A stretch of 36,440 bases of DNA from Sphingomonadales bacterium CG_4_10_14_3_um_filter_58_15 (GTDB lineage Bacteria > Pseudomonadota > Alphaproteobacteria > Sphingomonadales > Sphingomonadaceae), in assembly GCA_002783865.1 (NCBI GenBank), contig PFJE01000014.1, positions 1 through 36,440 on the forward strand, read 5' to 3'. A program made the translations under genes and the position numbers. Under the pieces are notes generated by a model. It was not told where the DNA came from. It searched no databases and saw only the letters and a program-made list of their open reading frames with translations. Below, in pieces: positions 8,060 through 16,005 of the stretch (position 1 is the first letter of the stretch; each line of letters opens with the position of its first letter).

Positions 8060-9844
8060 CTAACCTTCCTTCGGCGGTTCGACCACGCGAATATGCAGTT
8101 CCCGCAATTGTTTGGCAGCAACCGGACTCGGCGCGTTCATCATCAGGTCTTCGGCCTTCTGGTTCATCGGGAACAGCACCACCTCGCGGATATTCGGCTC
8201 GTTGGCCAGCATCATCACGATCCGGTCGACGCCCGGCGCCGAGCCACCATGCGGCGGTGCGCCATATTTCAGCGCGTTGATCATGCCGGAAAATTCGGTG
8301 TCGACCTGCTCCTTCGTGTAACCGGCGATCTCGAATGCCTTGTACATGATGTCGGGCCGGTGGTTCCGGATCGCGCCAGACGACAGTTCGATGCCGTTGC
8401 AGACAATATCATATTGCCAGGCGAGAATGTCGAGCGGGTCTTGGTTTTCCAGCGCTTCCAGCTCGCCCTGCGGCATCGAGAAGGGGTTGTGCGAGAAATC
8501 CATCTTCTTCAGTTCGTCGTCATATTCGAACATCGGATAGTCGACGATCCAGCAGAATTTGAAGGCGTTCTTGTCGATCAGATCGAGCTGTTCCGCCGTC
8601 CGCGTCCGCGCGACACCAGCGAGTTTCGCCGCATCGGCTTCCTTGCCTGCCGCAAAGAACACGCCATCGTCGGGACCACAACCAAGATCGGCGAGCAATT
8701 TCGCGGTACCTTCTTCACCGTGGTTCTTGGCGATCGGCCCGCCAGCCGCACCTTCCTTCATGTTGATATAACCGAGGCCGGCAAAACCTTCGCCGCGCGC
8801 CCAGTCATTCATCGCATCGAAGAATTTGCGGCTGTTCTTGCCCGCTTCCGGTGCAACAAAGGCGCGCACCGTGCCGCCGGTCGAGGTGATCTTGTCGAAC
8901 AGGCCGAAACCGGAGCCCTTGAAATGCTCGGAAACATCCTGAATGATGATCGGGTTGCGCAGGTCCGGCTTGTCATTGCCATATTTCAGCATCGATTCCT
9001 TGTAGGGAATGCGAGGAAATTCACCGGCCGGAGTGACCGAACGACCGTCAGCGAATTCCTCGAACACCCCAGCCAGAACCGGCTCCAGCGTCTGGAACAC
9101 ATCTTCCTGGGTGACAAAGCTCATTTCGAAATCGAGCTGGTAAAATTCGCCCGGCGAACGGTCGGCGCGGGCGTCTTCGTCGCGGAAACAGGGGGCGATC
9201 TGGAAATAGCGGTCGAAGCCGGCGACCATCAGCATCTGCTTGAACATCTGCGGCGCCTGCGGCAGCGCGTAGAATTTGCCGGGATGGACGCGGCTCGGCA
9301 CCAGATAGTCGCGCGCGCCTTCTGGCGAAGAAGCGGTCAGGATCGGCGTCTGGAATTCGGTAAAGCCCTGGTCGGTCATCCGCTTGCGCAGGCTGGCGAT
9401 GACCTTCGAGCGCAGCATCATATTGGCGTGGACCGACTCGCGGCGCAGGTCGAGAAAGCGATAGCGCAGCCGGATATCCTCCGGATATTCCTGCTCGCCG
9501 AACACCGGCATCGGCAATTCTTCGGCCGGGCCCTGCATGTCCACCGTATCGGCGACCAGCTCGACTTCGCCGGTCGGCAGATTTGTGTTCACTGTTTCAT
9601 CATCGCGGGCGACGACCTTGCCAGTGACCGTGACCACAGACTCCACTCGCGCGCCATCGAGCATTTTGAACGCCTCGCTGCCAGTCTCGCTGACAATCTG
9701 GGTCAGGCCGAAATGGTCGCGCAGGTCAACAAACAGCAGATTGCCGTGATCGCGCTTGCGATGGATCCAGCCGGACAGACGAACGGTTTCGCCGACGTCC
9801 GAAGAGCGGAGCGCGGAACAATTATGGGTGCGATATGCGTGCAT
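8060..9844 (-). CDS. aspS: Aspartyl-tRNA synthetase
   Basis: A class II synthetase that charges tRNA-Asp. From the ATG at 9844 the protein has 594 residues, the normal bacterial length; the frame is open another 61 codons upstream, but those read as non-coding and [19 protein letters not shown] is the expected N-terminus. AAAGG lies 6-10 nt before it. Domains: OB-fold anticodon-binding domain with [20 protein letters not shown], catalytic motif 2 ([20 protein letters not shown]), the GAD-type insertion in the middle, and motif 3 ([10 protein letters not shown]) near the C-terminus. The FAPHGG-like loop reads [12 protein letters not shown]. Discriminating or non-discriminating type cannot be told from this. 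Confidence 0.96.
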   Translation of the reverse strand: MHAYRTHNCSALRSSDVGETVRLSGWIHRKRDHGNLLFVDLRDHFGLTQIVSETGSEAFKMLDGARVESVVTVTGKVVARDDETVNTNLPTGEVELVADTVDMQGPAEELPMPVFGEQEYPEDIRLRYRFLDLRRESVHANMMLRSKVIASLRKRMTDQGFTEFQTPILTASSPEGARDYLVPSRVHPGKFYALPQAPQMFKQMLMVAGFDRYFQIAPCFRDEDARADRSPGEFYQLDFEMSFVTQEDVFQTLEPVLAGVFEEFADGRSVTPAGEFPRIPYKESMLKYGNDKPDLRNPIIIQDVSEHFKGSGFGLFDKITSTGGTVRAFVAPEAGKNSRKFFDAMNDWARGEGFAGLGYINMKEGAAGGPIAKNHGEEGTAKLLADLGCGPDDGVFFAAGKEADAAKLAGVARTRTAEQLDLIDKNAFKFCWIVDYPMFEYDDELKKMDFSHNPFSMPQGELEALENQDPLDILAWQYDIVCNGIELSSGAIRNHRPDIMYKAFEIAGYTKEQVDTEFSGMINALKYGAPPHGGSAPGVDRIVMMLANEPNIREVVLFPMNQKAEDLMMNAPSPVAAKQLRELHIRVVEPPKEG

Positions 9845-10265
9845 GATAGACCTTTGGAAATCGGGTGCTTTCCCAGTTGGAAAGATTGGAGGCGTAACAC
9901 AGGTCTGCGGGCCATTTGTCAAGGCTTGAGATTGCCGGAACGGGCGGTGCGCGGCACAGGATGCAGAGTTTTGGATGTCAGGGCTATTCCGGAATCGGCC
10001 TCTAGCTTTGGCTTTTGTGCACGGCAAAAATTGGGTGGGAAGTGGGCTAACAGGTTTTGGATTGGGAATTAAGAAAGCAGACTTTGGTTGGATCGGCAGG
10101 AATCAAATAGATTGTGTCGTTCACCGATGCAAAAGAGTTCGTTGAAGCGTTCCGTTCGCTAAGATTTCTAGATTTAGAGTGTAGCTCGCTCAAATTACTT
10201 GAATGGCGTAGCATAGGGATCTACTGTTCAGTGGGACGTAGCCACAGCGATGAGGTAAAGTAATA
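9845..10265. other. Divergent intergenic region between aspS and the TIR gene
   Basis: No gene is visible in these 421 bases. The left part should hold the aspS promoter. The right part (from about 10080) is clearly AT-richer, like the TIR gene that follows, and may mark the edge of acquired DNA. GAGGTAAAG just before 10266 provides the TIR gene's ribosome-binding site. Confidence 0.4.
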
Positions 10266-10974
10266 ATGGCCAAATGTACCGCACCAGTTCGCGGCCATAC
10301 GGGCGGCGGCGCGGCGTCCTGCCCAGTGTGCTCTAGCCGATCGCGTTACGGCGGCTACAGTCGCTATGACTCTGGATCATACTCCTCGCCTTCATACTCC
10401 TCTTCAGGAAGCAGCAGCGGTCGGAGCATTGGAGGCGGGTCGGGGAGTCGCACAAAAAAGGCACCTTGGTCGGGAGCAGGCTCGGCAACATGGTACACAC
10501 CTGAGCAAGTGCGGGCACTCACGCCGGTTCGCGAAAATGTCGAGAGCATAGCGGCGTCGCAACCTGACCTTCGAGATGTGTTTCTATGTCACGCATGGGA
10601 TGACAGACAGGGCTCTGCCAAGCAACTCAATGATCTGCTCGAAGCGCGGGGCGTCCGCGTGTGGTTCAGTGAGAAAGACCTTGGCCTCGGGGTGCCGATG
10701 ATGCGGGCGATCGACAGAGGCTTGGTGAATTCGCGCGTCGGCATTGTTTTGGTAACCCCCCGCCATGTTGCAACGGCTTAAGGCGGAAGGCGTGGCAGAC
10801 AAAGAGCTTTCAGCGCTGCTCCGGCGCGAGAGACTCGTGCCGGTTGCTCACGGAACGACTTATGAAGAGCTTGAGAAAGTTAGCCTCCTTCTAGCCTCCC
10901 GTGCGGGGCTTAGCACCGCAGAAGAGACGATGTCGGAAGTTGCAACGAAGATCGCCGAACTTGTCGCTGCTTAG
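10266..10974 (+). pseudogene. TIR-domain protein, frameshifted at a C6 run
   Basis: Frame 1 (10266-10781, 171 residues) has an N-terminal Cys/His cluster (C4, H11, C19, C22) that may bind zinc, a Ser/Tyr/Gly-rich linker (residues 24-62), and the first half of a TIR domain beginning at RDVFLCHAWDD with VRVWFSEKDLGLG. It stops soon after VLVTP. The rest (MLQRLKAEGVADKELSALL onward) lies in another frame, 10765-10974. Removing one C from the six-C run at 10756-10761 joins them as VTPAMLQRL and gives 235 residues. By comparison with SARM1, the catalytic NADase Glu would be the Glu in ADKELSALL (codon 10804-10806), downstream of the shift. TIR proteins of bacteria often act in anti-phage defence by destroying NAD+. 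It is unclear whether this is a pseudogene, a sequencing error or a phase-variable gene. Confidence 0.82.
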
Positions 10975-11182
10975 CAAATAAAACAATCGCCGTAGGAATG
11001 GCAGCTTTCGCTAACTCCCTACCTAAAACCTGCCTTTCCGGAATCCACAACAGCCGCACCTTCTTGGATTGGCTGTTAAAGCACTCTGAATGCCCGCTTT
11101 CGTGCTCCCAAAAATCGTAAAGGAACGTCCAAAGTTGGGGCGATTGCAGAATCGCAGCTTCAGCATAATTTTATCGAACAGC

Positions 11183-12697
11183 CTAGATCAACCCAAGCTT
11201 CACCAACTCCTCATTGGCAAAAACCCGCCGGTCGGCTGCGTCCGGCATCACCTGCGCCTGCGCCCATTTCCAGTTGGCGAAATTCTGTTCATAGTCCCGC
11301 TTGACCCGCCGTTCGTCGAGATTGTTGGTTTTTCCCCAATGTCGGGTAAATGCGATCCCCGCATTATCCAGCGCCTCGACCACTTTCTTGTAGCCTTGAT
11401 GACTGGATTCGACGTTCGGCCCATCAAAGTCGATCACGACATTATCCGGCCAGTGCGCGGGCGCGAGCAGGCCCTTGGCCTTGCTGACAAAGCGCAAGGT
11501 GACGACCGTCCCGCCTCCCCCGCGCCTGAAACTATCAATAATCAAATCAAAGGCTTCACTCAGCTTGCTCCGGTCCATTGTCACCGATCCGTTGAACAGG
11601 CTGGCAATTGGCATATGCTCTTCGGTGGTATGTCCCCAGGTCGCGATCGCTGGCGGATCATCGACGTCGCGATTCTGGGGATAAGCCTGCTCCATCGCCA
11701 GCTGCAATATTTCCGCCTTGAAAAAATCGCTTTCCGCCATCGCCTTGCCGAGCAGTGTCAGCGCATCATAGCCGGCGCCCATGTCGCCGGGCGGTGGCGG
11801 GGGAATGCTGGCGTCGAACGGACGCTTGTAAAGAAATCGCAGCAGCGCTCTTTTGTCGAACGGGTCAAAGGGATTCAAAATAAGTTGTTGAAAATAAGGC
11901 TCTTCATCCAATCCGAAGGCGCAGGAAAATTTGCGAAATTCGCCGCGACACAGCCAGTCGATATGCTCGCGCTTTATCTTCGCCGCTTTCTGGATATTCT
12001 GCACCATGAAGATCGGATCAGTCTCGATCAGCATCGCCGTGACAAAGCCCATGGCGCCGACATGCAGTTGCGCGGCGGCAAAAATCCGGTCGCTGCGGAT
12101 GATCTCCGAACCGGTTTGCGCGATAAAATCATCCGACAGCACGCCTTGTTTCGGCTCAATCCATAAAATCCGCCCCGGCGTCACCAGTTGCACCGCCCGG
12201 ACATGGTCCTGAATACCGCCGGCCTGCCACACGCTGCCGTGGGTGCCGGTTGCGCAGGCGCCGGCAAAGCTCTGGCCATTGCTGGCCCCGCCAGTGCGCA
12301 GCGATCGGCCCATTTCCTCTGCACTTTCGTAAACTTCATCGACCGTTGCACCGGCCTGGACCAGCAGCAGGGCTTCCGCCGCGATGTCGCAATCCTGATG
12401 CACGTTCAGGGCCGACAGTTTGAAGGTCCGGTTGAGCCGCAAGGTCTCGACCAGCCAGCCATCCTCGACCACGTTGATCGGCGATGGGGACCAGCCCGCG
12501 CCGATCGGTCGCACCGGAATCTGATATTGCCTGGCCTCTTGCAGCAGGGCTAGCACGCTCTCGGCGACCCCTTTCAGATGCGCTCGACCGTTCATCTGCT
12601 CGCTGTTGGCCAATTCAACCCTGCTCTTGAGGTTGCAGGCGGCGGTCTGGTGATAATTGGCCCAGACTTGGTGGCCGAAATGAAGGACCCGCGCCAT
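11183..12697 (-). CDS. FAD-linked oxidase (ALO/VAO-like family)
   Basis: A 504-residue flavoprotein. The N-terminal FAD-binding PCMH-type domain has PIGAGWSPSPIN, then SLRTGGASNGQSFAGACATG with the ATGTHGS motif typical of sugar-lactone oxidases, where a histidine may bind FAD covalently. The C-terminal part resembles the substrate domain of D-arabinono-lactone/L-gulono-lactone oxidase-like proteins, including YEQNFANWKWAQAQVMPD near the end. The start at 12697 (MARVLHFGHQVW) is chosen because it overlaps the stop of the preceding membrane-protein gene as TGATG; the frame is open a further 48 codons upstream but there overlaps that gene. The substrate is unknown. Confidence 0.83.
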   Translation of the reverse strand: MARVLHFGHQVWANYHQTAACNLKSRVELANSEQMNGRAHLKGVAESVLALLQEARQYQIPVRPIGAGWSPSPINVVEDGWLVETLRLNRTFKLSALNVHQDCDIAAEALLLVQAGATVDEVYESAEEMGRSLRTGGASNGQSFAGACATGTHGSVWQAGGIQDHVRAVQLVTPGRILWIEPKQGVLSDDFIAQTGSEIIRSDRIFAAAQLHVGAMGFVTAMLIETDPIFMVQNIQKAAKIKREHIDWLCRGEFRKFSCAFGLDEEPYFQQLILNPFDPFDKRALLRFLYKRPFDASIPPPPPGDMGAGYDALTLLGKAMAESDFFKAEILQLAMEQAYPQNRDVDDPPAIATWGHTTEEHMPIASLFNGSVTMDRSKLSEAFDLIIDSFRRGGGGTVVTLRFVSKAKGLLAPAHWPDNVVIDFDGPNVESSHQGYKKVVEALDNAGIAFTRHWGKTNNLDERRVKRDYEQNFANWKWAQAQVMPDAADRRVFANEELVKLGLI

Positions 12698-13029
12698 CAG
12701 GCTTCTCCCACATCGGAATCGCCAGCATAGCAGCGATAGGCGATGCTGACCTTCCGGACGAAGCCAAAGGTCACAAGACAGATGATGATCGCCGGTCCGG
12801 TCATGAAAAATCGCATATCGTTGATGCCAAGCCGCGAACAATCATCTGCTTGCATGGATCGCCCGCGACGCGAGGCAAAACCCCAGGCCAAAATCGTGAT
12901 CTCTATGGTCTTGCCGCCAATCGGTCGTGGATCGGCGACCGCCAGGCAAGCGTCACCCCATTGCGCCATAATCTGCCCCAGCAACAGCAACACCAGTATG
13001 ATGATCAGAATCAGTGACCAAAATGCCAT
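12697..13029 (-). CDS. Small membrane protein with two transmembrane helices
   Basis: A 110-residue protein with an N-terminal hydrophobic helix (LILIIILVLLLLGQIMA, residues 5-21) and a second one near residues 75-92 (MTGPAIIICLVTFGFV); between them is a basic soluble segment with two cysteines. No family was recognised. Its stop codon overlaps the ATG of the FAD oxidase (TGATG), which implies translational coupling and perhaps a joint function, such as anchoring or electron transfer at the membrane; that is inference. Confidence 0.7.
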   Translation of the reverse strand: MAFWSLILIIILVLLLLGQIMAQWGDACLAVADPRPIGGKTIEITILAWGFASRRGRSMQADDCSRLGINDMRFFMTGPAIIICLVTFGFVRKVSIAYRCYAGDSDVGEA

Positions 13030-13100
13030 GGTTTTCCCCCAATTTTATCCTGCACCCATGAATAGTTTGCGGGACGAGCCGCCCGCTGTATAGGATAAAA

Positions 13101-14291
13101 ATGCATATCCATAAATTGCTGACAGACAATCAGGACATCGCCGATATCTGCGCCCGTTTTGCGACGGCCGATTTCATCACGGTTGATACCGAATTCATGC
13201 GCGAGAATACTTACTGGCCGATTCTCTGCCTGATCCAGATTTCCGATGGCAAGGAAGCCGCCGCGATTGACCCGCTGGCCAAGGGTGTCGATCTCGGCCC
13301 GCTGCTCGAACTGATGGTCAACAATGAAGACGTGCTCAAGATTTTCCACGCCGGCGGCCAGGATGTCGAAATCATCCACAATCTGACCGGCAAGACGCCG
13401 CACCCGATCTTCGACACCCAGATCGCCGCCATGGCGATCGGACAGAGCGAACAGATCGGCTATGCCAATCTGGTCGACAGCTGGCTCGGGATCACGCTGG
13501 ACAAGGGCGCCCGGTTCACCGACTGGTCGCGACGCCCGCTCAATGCCCGCCAACTGGAATATGCCATCGCCGACGTCACCCATCTCGCGACAATCTTTCC
13601 AATGATGCTGGAAAAATTGAAGGAGACCGGTCGCGGCCGATGGATCAACGCGGAAATGGAAAAGCTCGCCGATCCCGAAAATTATGTCAACGATCCGGAA
13701 AAAGCGTGGCTCAGGATCAAGTCACAGGGCCGCAATCTGGACATGCTCGGCAGACTGAAAGCCCTCGCCGCCTGGCGGGAACGGGAAGCGCAGTCCAAGG
13801 ATCTGCCACGCGGACGGATCATGCGCGACGAAACGCTGGCAGACATTGCCGCTCATCCGCCCAAGGATCAGACGAAACTGGGCCAGGTCCGCGGGCTTTC
13901 GGCCGGATGGAAGAATAATGATATCGGTGCGCGCCTGATGGATATTATTGATCAGGCGGAGCCACTGTCCCGCGATGACCTGCCGCTAAAAATTGGCCGC
14001 CGCCCGAAAAATGGCAAGTCCAATGCGCTGGTCACTGACCTGCTCAAATTGCTGCTCAAAATCCGCTCGGCGGAAATGAATGTCGCGTCGCGCCTGCTCG
14101 CCCGTGCCGATGATCTGGAACGGATCGTCGCCGGCGAACGCGAAGACGTGCCGCTGCTGGAGGGCTGGCGCTACGAGGAATTTGGCCGGGATGCGCTGGA
14201 TCTGGTCGAGGGCCGGGTGAGCTTCACGGTCAAGGACGGCAAGCTCAAAATGACTCATCAGCAAGAGGGCGACACTGCGGAAGCGGAGTAG
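13101..14291 (+). CDS. rnd: Ribonuclease D
   Basis: A 3'-5' exoribonuclease of the DEDDy family that trims tRNA and other small RNAs. The 396-residue protein has ExoI motif VDTEFMRENTYWP (Asp29, Glu31), ExoII around KIFHAGGQDVEII, and ExoIII with LEYAIADVTHL (Tyr and Asp). Two HRDC-like helical domains follow (for example MRDETLADIAAHPPKDQTKL). The length is normal for the family. It diverges from the membrane protein/FAD oxidase pair and converges on ppx across a palindromic repeat. Confidence 0.94.
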   Translation: MHIHKLLTDNQDIADICARFATADFITVDTEFMRENTYWPILCLIQISDGKEAAAIDPLAKGVDLGPLLELMVNNEDVLKIFHAGGQDVEIIHNLTGKTPHPIFDTQIAAMAIGQSEQIGYANLVDSWLGITLDKGARFTDWSRRPLNARQLEYAIADVTHLATIFPMMLEKLKETGRGRWINAEMEKLADPENYVNDPEKAWLRIKSQGRNLDMLGRLKALAAWREREAQSKDLPRGRIMRDETLADIAAHPPKDQTKLGQVRGLSAGWKNNDIGARLMDIIDQAEPLSRDDLPLKIGRRPKNGKSNALVTDLLKLLLKIRSAEMNVASRLLARADDLERIVAGEREDVPLLEGWRYEEFGRDALDLVEGRVSFTVKDGKLKMTHQQEGDTAEAE

Positions 14292-14347
14292 CAAAAAGCG
14301 GTCGTTATTTGTCCCGGTCAACCAAGATAGAGACTGGATCAACCGCC

Positions 14348-14446
14348 GTCATTGCGAGGAGCCGAAGGCGACGCGGCAATCAAGAGCGTCTTGCCGCCAT
14401 CGTCGGTGATTACCGCTCTGGATTGCGTCGCTGCGCTCGCAATGAC
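14348..14446. repeat. Palindromic intergenic repeat (GTCATTGCGAG family)
   Basis: An imperfect inverted repeat: the left arm starts GTCATTGCGAGGAGCCGAAG at 14348 and ends near 14387, and the right arm, 14415-14446, ends GCGCTCGCAATGAC. The outer 11 bases are exactly complementary and the inner AATC/GATT and AGAGC/GCTCT segments also pair. Elements that begin GTCATTGCGAG are, from memory, dispersed in many alphaproteobacterial genomes. It lies between the convergent 3' ends of rnd and ppx and could serve as a bidirectional terminator. Confidence 0.8.
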
Positions 14447-14484
14447 GTCCTTGGTGCAAGGGAATATCCATCAAAGCGGACTAG

Positions 14485-16005
14485 CTATTCGGCCGTCATT
14501 ACCGGTTCCAGTCCCATGATATTGGCCAGATGCCCATGCCGTTTGGCAACCGCGTCGCCATATAGATGGACCAAATCACCGGCGATCGTGAGTTCCAGCT
14601 TTTTTCCCGTTTTCCGGATATGAGTCTGTTCCAGCGGATTGCGGGTTCCGCCGCTTAGCCGCTGAGCCAGCCGCATCGCCAGTCCCCAGCTGATCGCACG
14701 CTGCGTTGCCGCTTCGCTGGCGAGTTTGCCGCCACCCGGGAAGACATGTGTGCCGCCGCCGAAACTGGTGTAGAGCGCCTGCCCCAGCATCTCGCGTTCC
14801 GGGCCGCTGATGCCAACCCAGTTGCCGTGCAGCCCGATTTCCAGTCCGCGCTCGGCGCGAAAATTGGGATTGGCGCGCCAGGCGACATCACCCAGATTGC
14901 AGGCCGCCTGACGGATCCGATGCCAGTCGACCGGGTCGTCAGAAAAAATTTCGGCGATCCATTTGCCCAGCAATTTGCTGTTCGCGGGAAAACGGGATTG
15001 CGCCGCTCCGGCGTCTTCTGTGCCCAGCAACAGCGGATCCCGCGCCGCTTCCTGCTTACTGATATGCTGGAACAACAGGCCTTCCCGCACCCCATAAGCG
15101 GAAACGACCATCTTGCTGCTGTTCAGATAGCGCACCAGCATTGACAACAGCCATGCTGCATCTTTCAACGTCGGTATCCGGGATGTGGAGAGACCGGGGA
15201 CATTTTTCAGCTTGTCCCGGTTCAAACGCGCCAGTCGGCTGACCAGCCGCTGCGCGCGCCGCGGTTCCATTTCGTAATTGTGGATAACAGGGAGCGGATA
15301 ATTGCTGTCGAACATGTCGAGCCGGGCCAGCGAGCGCCACGATCCACCAACCAGATAAAAGGGCAATTCTTGCGCCTGCTTTTCCCAGCCGGTTTTCTTC
15401 AGCATTTTGCGCACCTGGCGTTTCAGCCTGTCCTGTCCCTGGCTTCGTAAATCGGCAACCCTGAGGACCCCGAGCGGAAAGGAAAAGCGTTCCAGCACTT
15501 CACCCTTATCGATCAAGGCGAGTTCGAGGCTACCGCCGCCAAGATCGCCAACGATGCCTTTCGCATCCGGGATGCCGGAAATGACGCCGAGCGCGGCCAA
15601 TTCCGCTTCTTCCTCGCCTTGCAACACCTGCACATCATAGCCGATGGCACGCGCCGCTTTTAGCAGATCCTTGCCATTGCTGGCATCCCGCACCGCGGCT
15701 GTGGCAAAGCTCTTGATGCTGTCGACTTCCATTTCGGTGCTCAAGCGATGAAAGCGTTTAAGCCCGCGAATCGCCAGCCGCATCGAATCCTCGCCAATCG
15801 CACCGGTCGTCGACAATTCCTTGCCGAGCCCGGCCATCACCTTTTCATTGAACAATATCGCAGGAACCCGGACCGGCCCCTGATACACAACCAGGCGAAT
15901 CGAATTGGAGCCGATATCGACGATCGCGGTTCGTTGGCTGTTGTGTTTTTTCCGCCCCTGGACAAAGCGGGATATGGTATCTTTTTCGATCAGCACCTCT
16001 GTCAC
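14485..16005 (-). CDS. ppx: Exopolyphosphatase / guanosine pentaphosphatase family (Ppx/GppA)
   Basis: Ppx releases phosphate from polyphosphate chain ends; the same fold also hydrolyses pppGpp. The 506-residue protein has the ASKHA ATPase motifs: AIVDIGSNSIRLVVYQG near residue 28 (phosphate-1) and VGDLGGGSLELALI (phosphate-2). A C-terminal all-helical region follows, with NPLEQTHIRKTGKKLELTI near the end. The ATG overlaps the ppk1 stop by four bases, so synthesis and degradation of polyphosphate are encoded in one operon. Whether it acts mainly on polyphosphate or pppGpp cannot be decided by eye; the linkage favours polyphosphate. Confidence 0.93.
   Translation of the reverse strand: MTEVLIEKDTISRFVQGRKKHNSQRTAIVDIGSNSIRLVVYQGPVRVPAILFNEKVMAGLGKELSTTGAIGEDSMRLAIRGLKRFHRLSTEMEVDSIKSFATAAVRDASNGKDLLKAARAIGYDVQVLQGEEEAELAALGVISGIPDAKGIVGDLGGGSLELALIDKGEVLERFSFPLGVLRVADLRSQGQDRLKRQVRKMLKKTGWEKQAQELPFYLVGGSWRSLARLDMFDSNYPLPVIHNYEMEPRRAQRLVSRLARLNRDKLKNVPGLSTSRIPTLKDAAWLLSMLVRYLNSSKMVVSAYGVREGLLFQHISKQEAARDPLLLGTEDAGAAQSRFPANSKLLGKWIAEIFSDDPVDWHRIRQAACNLGDVAWRANPNFRAERGLEIGLHGNWVGISGPEREMLGQALYTSFGGGTHVFPGGGKLASEAATQRAISWGLAMRLAQRLSGGTRNPLEQTHIRKTGKKLELTIAGDLVHLYGDAVAKRHGHLANIMGLEPVMTAE

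Noticed and set aside
8054-10072. A 672-codon open frame on the plus strand opposite aspS
   Set aside because: It is antisense to a complete aspartyl-tRNA synthetase with all class II motifs; its translation shows no family features and arises from codon bias.
11140-11155. Dyad GCGATT-GCAG-AATCGC after the FAD oxidase
   Set aside because: Has no U-tract on either strand, so it is not a convincing terminator; a 6-bp stem alone is weak evidence.
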